64,000 nt of DNA, taken from positions 186,001-250,000 of the forward strand of contig JAVXUO010003207.1 of NCBI GenBank assembly GCA_033065855.1. The letters are read 5' to 3'. The notes below the pieces were generated by a model that worked only from the letters and a program-made list of their open reading frames with translations, had not been told where the DNA came from and searched no databases. A program made the translations under genes and the position numbers. This document shows, one piece after another, positions 23,190 to 34,400 of the stretch (the stretch's first letter is position 1; every line of letters begins with the position of its first letter). Source of the DNA: Escallonia rubra (taxonomy: Eukaryota > Streptophyta > Magnoliopsida > Escalloniales > Escalloniaceae).

Positions 23190-25413
23190 CGGAAGGGCAC
23201 TCTGGACCTAACAAAGATCGAATCACCATTTTTTGGTCAAATGGGGGAAGAATAAGAAAATTTTGGCATAAATACATCTGCCATGTGTGCACCTAATCAA
23301 GAGTTGAGCCTTCATACTTTAGAAGAGTAAAATCAGTTAAAGATTTCATCAGGGGAACACTTTTTCTCCCCTTTTGATACTGTACACAATAATTTATTAT
23401 TCTTTTCACAATTTTATCGTTTTTCATATATTTTTTCGTGAATATATCGTAAAAATAATTGCTCTCTTATGTTTGTGTTCAAATTCGATGATACTTATCT
23501 GTTATGGTTAAAACTGCAATTATTATGTGACACATCGGTATGGAATTGAAACCAACGACTTTGATTTTATCCCTCAAGGTTTTTACCATTTCTCTCACCC
23601 TTTGGGATTAAATTTGGTGATATTAGCACCCCAACTTTATTCGTTTATTTTCCTTTAATTTACAAATTTTGGAAAGGTATAAAGACCCCAGACAATGTGC
23701 ATGGAATTAGAATAGCAAAAAAATGAATCATGAATCAGTTGACTTTAATCATAAATTTGTCATATCCACACTCATTGAGGTTTGAAAATTGTTTTTTTTT
23801 TTTTTTTTTTTGTATACTTCGATTGTGTTTTAATCAAATTCTTTATCTTTTTGTAGGTTTATAGACAATTTATCAATGGATACGCACAACCAACTTTATT
23901 GGTGACGGTGAACTGTATGTTTTTCTTGTAAAAAACATTATTTTCCAATAATGACATCATGGCACGATTATCTTTTATTACAAGGGTTGTGACTAAAAGT
24001 AATACCACAAACGCATAAGATTTAACAAGACGTTGAAGTTCAAATACATAGAAAGTCAAGTATTTGTCCCTTTGATCGCCATAAAAGTAAATCGACTCTC
24101 ATTGCCTTAAATGGCCTACAATCGTGTATAATAAGTCATATACATAATCATTTAACCTTTTGTCATATCCATGATCATGTATAATAGGCTCCAAAAATCT
24201 GTATATCTACAACACAAGATGTGAAGAACTGTTTGAATTGATTCCCTAACACTTCATGGCCACAAAATCAGAATATGGAGCAGATAATCCTGGAATCTGA
24301 TTCTAAATCCACCATCTCTTACAAGGTTGTCCATGCTTATCGCCACAGGAGCTAGTGGAGCATAGCACAAAAATAGACCAATCTTGCAGGTTCGTGCTCG
24401 TTGGAACCTTGAACACACTCAAATGTTTGTTTACAAGTCCACTTATACCGGTTAGGCCTTATCGATAACGTTTTGTCCGATAATAAAGATCTTTTGATTA
24501 TAAACTCAAAGTAAATCATTCGAAATACAAGAGTAGTCAGTCTACAAAGCATGAATATCCCTCCCCTCCCAACCCCAACCATCCTACCCTCTCTCCCTAT
24601 TTTCTTCCCCCAATCTCGTCAAAGCTGTGTATTCACATACTACTCCCGAAGTGCTATGCAAAGTGGTTTAATTATGTACTTTTGATATATGAATAGTGAG
24701 TTGAAATAAGCCTTAGTCTAGATCACGATCTGTCATGAATTATAACTTATGTTAGGCACATATGTGAGAACACTCGCATTGCATTGGCGGGAACATCAAT
24801 TTTGCTTTCCAACGGTTTTATCGATTACCATGACATTTATTTTTGCACGTGTTTTGACCGAAATCAAACAGAAGTTTCAAAAGTAAATCCATGTCCTTAG
24901 GGAAAACAAGATTGAACTCCGTAAGTTATTGTAAAATTCAGTGTGGTTTTAAAGTTTTTTTTTTTAAAAAAATATTTTTTGGCCTCAAGGAGGCCTTTTA
25001 TTCCCTCTTAATTTTTGTTTGTAGTATATCTTATTTATTTTTAGTGTAAATCCCGATAAAAAGTCAGGATGAAGCCAAATAAAGTAAAACAAGAAGAGGG
25101 AAAAAAATTGAGAGGTGGAAAATCTGCAAGTTGGTCAAGTCCAGTTGTTCTCGTTGAACCTGCCATTTTGGCGCCACAAAAGCAAAACCTCCAAAAATAC
25201 AGGAAGAAAGGAGACCGAGGTCAAAACATTTGTCATATTTATTGTTTTAATCTTTGCCCTTGTGGGTTTGAGGTCTTCTTGTTGTTGTGGTGGTGGTGGT
25301 TGTGCAAATGGTTGTCCTAGTCGTGCACGGTTGCGGCAACCGGTAACCGGTGTTGGTGGTTCCGGTACAGGGCAACCTGCAAGACAACCCATCTACGCGC
25401 GCACACTGCAACA
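23190..25413. other. Intergenic region between divergent HAB1-like and kinase genes
   Basis: AT-rich with no gene seen. It has a long T run at about 23791-23811 and a short hairpin, GGCCTCAAGGAGGCC, at about 24981-24995. The final 300 bp are presumably the kinase promoter and 5' UTR; I found no clear TATA box. Confidence 0.5.
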
Positions 25414-28400
25414 ATGGCCAACGCAGATGAATTCATCCACACGGCCATTGCCATTGACAGAGACAAGAACAGCCAGCACGCCGTCAAATGGGCCGTTGAG
25501 AACCGCCTGAAGAAGAACTCCCTCACCCTCCTCATTCATGTTCGCACCACTGGCTCCCAATCCCGTATGTACCCTCGGCCGTTCATTTTTTCTTCCATTG
25601 TCGAATATGATTAGACTGTTTCCACGTTTGAAACCCGTGTGGGTTAGGCTATTTACCTTCCATGTTTTAAACCCGTGACCTTCATGTCACAACGAGCAAC
25701 CTTACCGTTTTACATCGTATGTGGATTCAGTTCATGGTGGACTGAAGATTATAATAATGGTTTCATACCAATCTATCTAGTACAAGAGAACGGAATTCTG
25801 TTTAATGTAAAACCCATTAAAGCCCAACCAGAAACAAATGTTTTGCTAGAATAATAGAAAAGCTATGGGAGATATACGCGCGCATTTGGGTACCTTCATG
25901 TTGTATTCATCTGTCGTCTATCTGCTTTGATGTTTTGTTCATTGGGTTTTGCAGAGGAAGATCTCCCTGTCCATGATTCCAGAGAAGGTCGAGACCCAAC
26001 GGAATCTGAACTGCAGCAGCTTTTCCTCCCATACCGTGGATATTGTGCTCGGAAAGGGGTAAACTGTTGAATCTTTCCTGCTCTTGCATATATATTGTTC
26101 TAGCCAAACCACACACGGTGCAATCGAGATTTCTTTAGGCCGACCACTTTCTCAATTGTTTCTTCATCTTCTTCTCACCACTTGTTTGTTTTTAAAGGCT
26201 AAAAAGATTATAGATGTTCTTACAATGAGGATGTTCATCCATTCTAATCAGGCATGAACCTTTCAGGTTAGAACGAAGGAGGTGGTACTCCAAGACATTG
26301 ATGTCGTACCTGCACTGGCTGCTTATGTCGCGGACCATAACATCGGCAGTATTGTCCTTGGTGCTTCAAGCAGGAATGCTCTAACAAGGTATCTCCCTCT
26401 ACCCCTTACAGAACACATACAACTGCGCACACAAAAACACACAGGCGAGTGAGGTAACGAAAGTGCATAATCACCGATGCATGCTCAACTTATATGCATA
26501 TATCTCACTTCACTTCCTATTTTCTTATAGTCAACTATAATTACAGAACCTTATGTTGGAAAATTAGCTTGGATTTGCTTCGTTAATTTCACATAACAAT
26601 TAATCATAAAATTTTGACTAAAGCATGTAAGCGCTTAACGATGAAAGTTATTAAAATGTATGGCTAAATAAATAATTAGACATGCAAAATAAGCATGTTA
26701 TAAGCGTACATAAACTTATAAGTATTTTAACTAGCATGCAATTTCAAGATATAGATAAATAAAAGTAAATTCACGCTGGCTTGTGAGAGTCGCGATAAAA
26801 TCGTTATCTTAAAAGCTTTATCGTCTCCCTACGCACGGGTTCCAACGAACGATAAACCCTCCAAGATAAAATCTAAGGCTCGCAGCGTCGCCTTCTCCAT
26901 GTGTGAGTCCACATGGAGACTGTTGAACTAACCCGATCAAGTTGCCCAAAAATCAAAATTATAGAGAATGTAAAGAGCATATAAAATATCAAGCATATAT
27001 CTTGATGTGTGTGTATTCTCCATGGTAGGAGTGGTCTCATTTTATAGTGGAAGAAGACTAAGGACACATAATAAATAACAACGGTAAAAAATATTATGAA
27101 TAAAATTATGACAAAGTTTAATACAATAGGTTACATTGACTAACATAAATAAAGAAAATAAAGTAAGATTTTAAAGTTTTACTAAAAAAAATTGTAAATA
27201 AAATAAAAGCAAATTCTAACAATCCCCCATAAAGGTTTAAAACCTTACAATATCAAAATAGTATATTAAGTATGATGCCAAGGAAACTGGATTCGCAGTG
27301 ACGTGGAGGTGCCACAAAGAATGCAGTCTGAGTCAGATGTCAAGTATGTTGAAGTGGGACACAGCAAGGGTGGAGTAAGGGCAGAGACCAAGGGCTTCCC
27401 AGACAGAGCCTGAGGGTGGCAGTGCTGGAAGGGCGACGGCACACGATGAATATACGACGACAGTCACAGTCTGGTGCTAAGGTCCAGAGTCAAGGTCATG
27501 TATATTTCTCTCTCTAGAATTCCAGAGGATTTGGATTCTAGAGTGAGAAAAAGAAAATGTGAAATGAGAGAGTTCTCCTTAAAATAAAATCCAAAGTCCA
27601 CTATTTATAGAGTTGAGATGATGATGTCATCATGCAACACATGGCGCTCCCTGGGAGTGACACGTCATCCAGGGGTCCACAGGTGCCGGTGCTCCACGGA
27701 CTGTCGGATCGCATATTTACTCGGCCTGCTCCTCACAGCGTCGCTCTGTTTGTCTGGCAAGACTGGCTCCCACAGCGTCGGTGCGGCTAGAGAGCCCCCT
27801 TGGTCTAGCCACCAATCCAAGCCCTTATAGAGTCCCATAGGCCTGGCAACGATGGGGAAGGCCCGACACCCAACTGCCAGGCGGACTAGGCGCGATGCCC
27901 TCCGAAGACCTGCTCCCTTCTCGGAGTGACCTGGGGGTCATAGTCACTAGGGGTGCCAACGCAAGCCCCCAGTGCTGGAGCACGTAGGCCAGTCACGCAG
28001 GCACCCTGGCGGAGATAGTGTCCCGGAGGAGTCACTTATTCTGCAGGCCGAGGTAGCATCCCGGAGGAACCGTCTACCTGGCGGAAGGGGAGTTGAAAAG
28101 CTCCATGGCGGAGATAGTGTCCCGGAGGCATTGCATATCCCCGCGGGTGAGTCCTTGTGCCGGAGCACTCGGAACGCGTCAAGGTAGCATCCCAAAGGAG
28201 TCTTCTACCTGATGGGCCGAGGTAGCATCCCGGAGGAGCCGTCTACCTGTGGGAAGGGGAGTTGAAAAGCTCCCTGGCGGAGATAGTGTCCCTGAGGAAT
28301 CGCTTATCCCCGCGGGTGAGTACTTGTGCCGAAGCACTCGGAGCACGTCAAGGTAGCATCTCGGATGAGCCATCTACCCGATGGGCCGAGGTAACATCCC

Positions 28401-31400
28401 GGAGGAGCCGTCTACCTGGCGAAAGGGGAGTTGAAAAACTCCCTGGCGGAGATAGTGTCCCAGAGGCATCGCCTATCTCCGCGGGTGAGTCTTTGTGCCA
28501 GAGCACTCGGAACGTGTCAAGGTAGCATCCCGGAGGAGCCGTTTACCCGACGGGCCGAGGTAGAATCCCGGAGGAGCCGTCTACTTGGCGGAAGGGGAGT
28601 TAAAAAGCTCTCTGGCGGAGATAGTGTCCCGAAGGCATCGCCTATCTCCGCGGGTGAGTCCTTGTGCCGGAGCACTCGGAGCGCATCAAGGTAGCATCCC
28701 AAAGGAGGTAGCATCCCGGAGGAGCCGTCTACCTGGCGGAAAGGGAGTTGAAAATCTCTCTAGCGGAGATAGTGTCCCGGAGGCATCGCCTACCCCCGCG
28801 GGTGAGTCCTTGTGCCGAAGCACTCAGAGCGCGTCAAGGTAGCATCCCGGAGGAGCCGTCTACTTGGCGAAAGGGGAGTTGAAAAGCTCTCTGGCGGAGA
28901 TAGTGTCTCGGAGGAATCGCATATCCCCGCGGGTGAGTCCTTGTCCCGGAGCACTCGGAGCGCGTCAAGGTAGCATCCCGGAGGAGCTGTCTACCTGACG
29001 GGCCGATGTAGCATTCCTGAGGAGTCGTCTACCTGGCAGAAAGGGAGTTGAAAAGCTCTCTGGCAAAGATAGTGTCCCGGAGGAGTCGCCTATCCCTGCG
29101 GGATGCTACACACTCCTAGGAGTGGGTCGAAGCATGTTCCACGACCAAGGCAAGGTGTGCATGGTGTGGTGATAGGATGGACCATCGCAAAGAGCGTGGT
29201 ATTGTGATATAGAGCCGGGGGAGCGACTGTATCAGTGACGCAACGCATGGGCGCGGCGAAGAGAGTGAGGTGCTGGCGACACGATAGTGTGACAGAGAGC
29301 CTGGGGCGCGACTGTATCAGCGGCGCGGCTCATGGGCGCGTCGGAATGAGTGAGGTACTGGCGACACGATAGTGTGACAGAGAGCCTGGGGAGCGACTGT
29401 ATCAGCGGCGTGACTCATGGGCGCGTCAGAGTGTTAGAGATGGCGCACGAGCGACGGGCGCAGTGGAGTTGGCGCGCGGGCGACGGCGACGGGCGTAGTG
29501 AAGCCGGCATGCGAGCGATGGCGATGGGCGCCGTGAGGCCGGCACGTGGGCGACGGCGGGCGTCAAGGCAACGGCGCGCAACCACGGGCGTCGTGGAGTC
29601 GACGATGGGCGTCGCAGAGACGGACGGCTAGCGTTGTATGGACGGTGCGCGGCGGCGAACGACGGTCGTCGCTGCGACGAAACGCGGTGGAGAATGACGC
29701 TCAGACTACGGCGTACGATCGCGAGCGACGGTCGTCGATTGTGAAGGTAGGTGGCTGACCCCCCCCCCCCAAGGGGGAAGGCATGCCAAGGTTGCTTCAC
29801 GAGCAATTCACATGATTTGAGCATACGTCGCTTTGACCGGCTTGTGAGCGTTGAACAGTTGACCGTTGAATGTGCCGACATGTCACGAAAATTGGGACCC
29901 CAGTGGGTCAATAGGCATAGCCAAGATAGGTTGGGAACAAAGTATGGGCAACATTTAGGGATGGCAATAGAGATGTCAAAAGGGTCGGGCCGCCGGCCCG
30001 GCCCTAAACGTGAATAGTGCTGGCCCTAACCTGTAGGGCCTTGGGCCTGGGCTAGGGCCAGGCCTAATATTTTCTAAAATTGGCCCGGCCCGGCCCTAAA
30101 AAGGCCCGGGTCAGGCCCGGCCCTTAGCCCATTTTTTGGCCCTCTTTTCGGCCCGTTTTTTGGCCCAGCCCTTTCGCCCTAAACCATTTTGAGTCATTTT
30201 TTTATTTTCCCCTTCTTTCTTGCACATCAATCTATCTACACCTCATATTTTACTCTTTTATTTTAACTTTTTGGACATGCACATTTCTTTATATTTACTC
30301 ATGTGAAAAGATTGTCTTTTTGCGAACAAAATTACTTTTTGTTGCTAATAAATATTCTCAAATATAGTAAATGTAAAGCTCTAAGACACTTCATTAGTCA
30401 CGAGAGAGATATTGAATGGTTTAGGGCCTATTAACTTGTATTTATTTTGTGAATTAGTATTTTTGCAACACAAAAAAGAAAAAAAAAGGGCTTGGGCCCG
30501 GCCCTAAAGTTAGGGCCTAGGGCTTGGGCTTGGGCCTGGACAGGGCCTCCATTTCCAAGATTTAGGCCCGACCCGATTTACAAGGCCCGAAGCCCTAAAT
30601 GACCCGGCCCTTTTTTTGGCCCGCTGGGCCGGCCCAAGCCCGGCCCTTTAACACCTCTAGATGGCAATTTGATCCGCACCCGTCGGATATCCGCCCTGCC
30701 CCGATCTTATATGAGCGAATTTTTTGACTTTGACCGGGTCATGGGGCAGGTATGGTAATAACATTTTAAAGCCGCAGCGGGTACGGGTCGGATATGGTAT
30801 TTAGTCTATCCCGACCCGTACCCGTCCCGCATATTTACATAGCCCTAAATCTGATGAATATGGGCCATCCATCTTGGCTTTATAAATATTGCAATAGAAA
30901 CCCTAGCCACACTTTCTCTTTCCCTTCTTTTCATCTTCTTTCAGCCACACTCCTTATGCAGCTCTTCCCTCTGCAACTTCCACATATTCCACCCGGCCGA
31001 GTGTCCACAAACCACCTCACCGCCTCTATTCTGCACCTCTTTCACCCATGCATTTCAGATTTTGTCACCACCTCCACGGACCACTACAGCGCTCCTTCAT
31101 CGTCGCGTCTTGACCGCGCTTCTGAAATTGTAACGTCACATCTCAACCACTCCTTCATCATCGCTTCTCGACTACTCATTCACTGTCATCCATTTCGATT
31201 TTAGTTGCAGCTTCTAAAATCGCAACAGTTGCATCTTTCTAGATCGGGGCAGGCCGGGTTTTTTCATATTCTGGCGGATCGGGGATGGTAATCGTGTATC
31301 TTGACCCGATGCCCCGGAGGGGGCGGAGTCGCGTATCTTGACTACTGGGGCGGGTACGGATCTCATGAAATCGGCATCCGGCCGGCCCGCCCCATTGCCA

Positions 31401-34400
31401 TTCCTAGCAACATTATACTGCTCAATGGGTGTAGGTGCTTTTCGAGCTTGAACCTATACTTAATGTTGATAATTTCTATTTGATGGAGCCATAATGGATT
31501 ACGCCTTGAAGTAGGTCCCTTGATCAAACTTCAATTAGTCACACAAGCAATATTGATATAGGGCTTGGCTCATAGCGGGTAGCGCTATTAAAGGCCATGT
31601 GCTCTAATCTTGATTCTCATGAGAGTCTTTAGGGATCAGGCCAGTTCCCACAGTCGCGGCCTCACGACCACTCTCATTTAGGTGAGTCCTCCAAAGGTAC
31701 GCGTGAGTGTACCTCACAAAAATATCCGCCTCGGGTTCATTGAGGGTAAAACCCTTTCCTTAACATCACACCAAGTAGCACTATCACCATACGGATGGTG
31801 ATGAGACGCTCTCCTATAAAATTAGTGCTATCATTATGAGTCACGCTATACGGGTTGTTCCTACCCATTGAACCTTCTTCATGGAATCTCCAATTATAAA
31901 GGTTCGATTACCCCGTTGGTGACTCTATGTGGGCTTAAGTCTCGATACCTTATCTAAATAATTGACTAAAATATAAGTAGTAAAAATGAGCTAATAAAAT
32001 TGACTAAACTGTGTATTGAAAAGGCAAAACAGTTTCTTTTTTTAATGCAAACAGTAATGAACAGTACGTGAACAGCGCACATGAACAGTAATCTTCAAGA
32101 TATGAACAGTACAGTAACATGAACAGTATGATTAGAAAAGCATGAACAGTGTGTGAACAGTATTTTTAAAAATATATGAACAGTAACACAGTTAATAAAT
32201 CTTAGTTCAAAATTGCAAATGTTCACTTATAGACAGAACCAATTTAAACAATAAAAATTGCAAACTCAATTTATCAAACATATACAAATCAAAGCTATAC
32301 TAAAGCCTTTAGATTGTTGGAAAATTAGCTTGGATTTGCTACGTTAATTTCACATAACAATTAATCATAAAATTTTGACTAAAGCGCGTTATTGCTTATC
32401 CATGAAAGTTATCAAAACGTATGGCTAAATAAATAATTAGACATGCAAAATAAGCATATTACAAGCATACATAAACTTTTAAGTATTTTAACTAGCATGC
32501 AATTTCAAGATATAGAAAAATAAAAGTAAATTCACGCTGGCATGTGAAATTCGCGACAAAATCGCTATCTTAAAAGTTTTATCGTCTCCCTACGCACGGG
32601 TTCCAGCGAACGATAAACCCTCCAAGATAAAATTCAAGGCTCGCAGTGTCGCATTCTTCATGTGTGAGTCCACAGGAAGACTGTTGAACTAGCCCGATCA
32701 AGTTGCCCAAAAATCAAAATTATAGAGAATGTAAAGAGCATATAAAATATCAAGCACATGTCTTGATGTGTGTGTATTCTCCATGGTAGGAGGGTCTCCT
32801 TTTATAGTAGAAGAAGACTAAGGGTTTACAAACATAATAAATAACAACGGTAAAAAAACATTATAAATAAAATTATGACAAATTTTAATACAATAGGTTA
32901 CATTAACTAACATAAAGTAAGGTTTTAAAAGTTTACTAAAAGAATTTGTAAATAAAATAAAAGCAAATTCTAACATCTTAGCTGTGAAATGCAAGAGTCC
33001 ATAAGCTAGTCATACTTTTAGTGTAAAGACCTTGTCAAGAGGAATCCGTGTGCAATGTGCGGATCAAGATTCTCTACTCTACAGCAGTCAGCGTTTAGCG
33101 ACAAAAATCACTGAATGTGTTTTGTCGATGTAACCGAAATTTATAATGACAATTTTTTGTTGCTAAAAAATATTTAGCAATATTTTCTTGATACAACATT
33201 TGTACCGTACAGCAGAGGATCCTGGTTGAGTAACTGGTGTCTTGATTGATAGGTCTAATTGAGTGCACTTTTTATTGAAAACTAGTCTCTCGCAACTTTC
33301 TTGCCGTCTTTACTTCTGATGAATCCAGTTTTAGTGTCTCCCACAGGGCATTTAGGAATGTTGCCGATGTGCCTACCAGCTTAGGGAAATCTGTACCGGA
33401 CTTCTGTACGGTGTATGCTGTAGCAAAAGGAAAACCTGCTCAGACCATCAAGTCAGCCATTCGACCTCCTACGCCCCGCAGTGCAGCTAGCTCCCGACGA
33501 CCATCTCAAACCGGATTTTCATCAGATAGCCTTGTCTCCGAAGATTTCAATCGGTAAGCCATAGTTTCATCACCCCTATCTTCGTAAGGGTTGCAAGTTT
33601 ATCATAGTATAAGACCAATATGCATGGTTTGAGCATGAAACTGTTGGACCTTCTACTTTGATATTTTATGCCCTTCGGTTTTCCTAATCAACGGGATATT
33701 TGGAGGGCTTCGAATTTGACATGCTTGACCTCCACTTTCTGATGGCCACTGCAGGTCTTTTAGCCAGGAGAGCTGGAAAATTGGAAGCTCTGATAGTGTA
33801 TCATTCGATAGAAGCAGTGAGACAATGTCATTTGACAGAAGCAGTGAGAGATTGTCATCGGACAAGAGTAGTGACTTCATGGTGATGACTCCACATGCGG
33901 GGCTCCCTAGGATTCCTTCGCCCCAAAATATGGTGAACAATCTTAACCTTCAGGTTATCACCAAAGGCTGTCCAAGTCCACACTATCCACATTCAATGTC
34001 CGATGCCAGTGACTTTTCTGGACCGCCTAGTTTCCAATCATCTGACATGTCCTATGAAAACTTAGACTACTCCCGCGCATCAGATGGTTCCAGGAGCTCT
34101 GTCTCTTCCCAAACCCAAGTAAGCTCAACACTGTCTTTGATGAGAACTAAACAAAATGACACCTGGTAAACTAGTCAACCAGAAAAAGAAAAATCAGACA
34201 GACTGAAATAACTATGGATAATGTAGATTTCACGTATAGTCTGATCAACTCCAGCTGAGAATATAGGCCATCTCTCGTAGTCAAATTACTTGACTACTGA
34301 ACAAGGACTTCTCTGAATTTTAATGTATTAATACTGCTTGGGTCTTTCCCAGAAACATAAAGCCAAAACTCGCCATAAGAAATGGATGCATTTCAAGCAA

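Larger units (their letters stand above)
26554..32975 (-). mobile_element. Non-coding LTR retroelement (LARD-like, probably Copia type), fossil
   Basis: Two direct LTRs (26554-27221 and 32315-32975) begin TGTTGG and end TAACA. They are flanked by a near-matching 5-bp target duplication (CCTTA / TCTTA). A purine tract, ATGGGGGAT on the minus strand beside the left LTR, suggests minus orientation. This tract and the TGTTAGAA start resemble Copia elements. The interior holds no recognisable gag or pol. Instead it has tandem arrays, a TGAACAGT-rich leader and a nested hAT pair. Without the nested DNA it would be about 5 kb. By eye the LTRs differ at roughly 7 percent, which suggests a few million years. 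It is structurally whole but non-coding, so any movement would have relied on a partner element. Confidence 0.8.

Noticed and set aside
27972-28842. Series of overlapping 70-90 aa frames resembling a repeat protein
   Set aside because: They arise from the 169-bp DNA array, occur in several frames on both strands, and the period is not a multiple of three, so the frame is not kept from unit to unit.
28011-29106. CRISPR-like regular array
   Set aside because: Units are 131-169 bp and homologous throughout, with no unique spacers and no cas genes; this is a plant retroelement interior.
29350-29911. 161-aa minus-strand frame and partner plus-strand frames
   Set aside because: They lie in GC-rich degenerate repeats of the retroelement and carry no recognisable domain.
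30794-31204. 136-aa frame with a possible start in the outer hAT element
   Set aside because: The frame crosses a TATA-like and CT-rich leader segment; its composition is not protein-like and I find no homology by eye.
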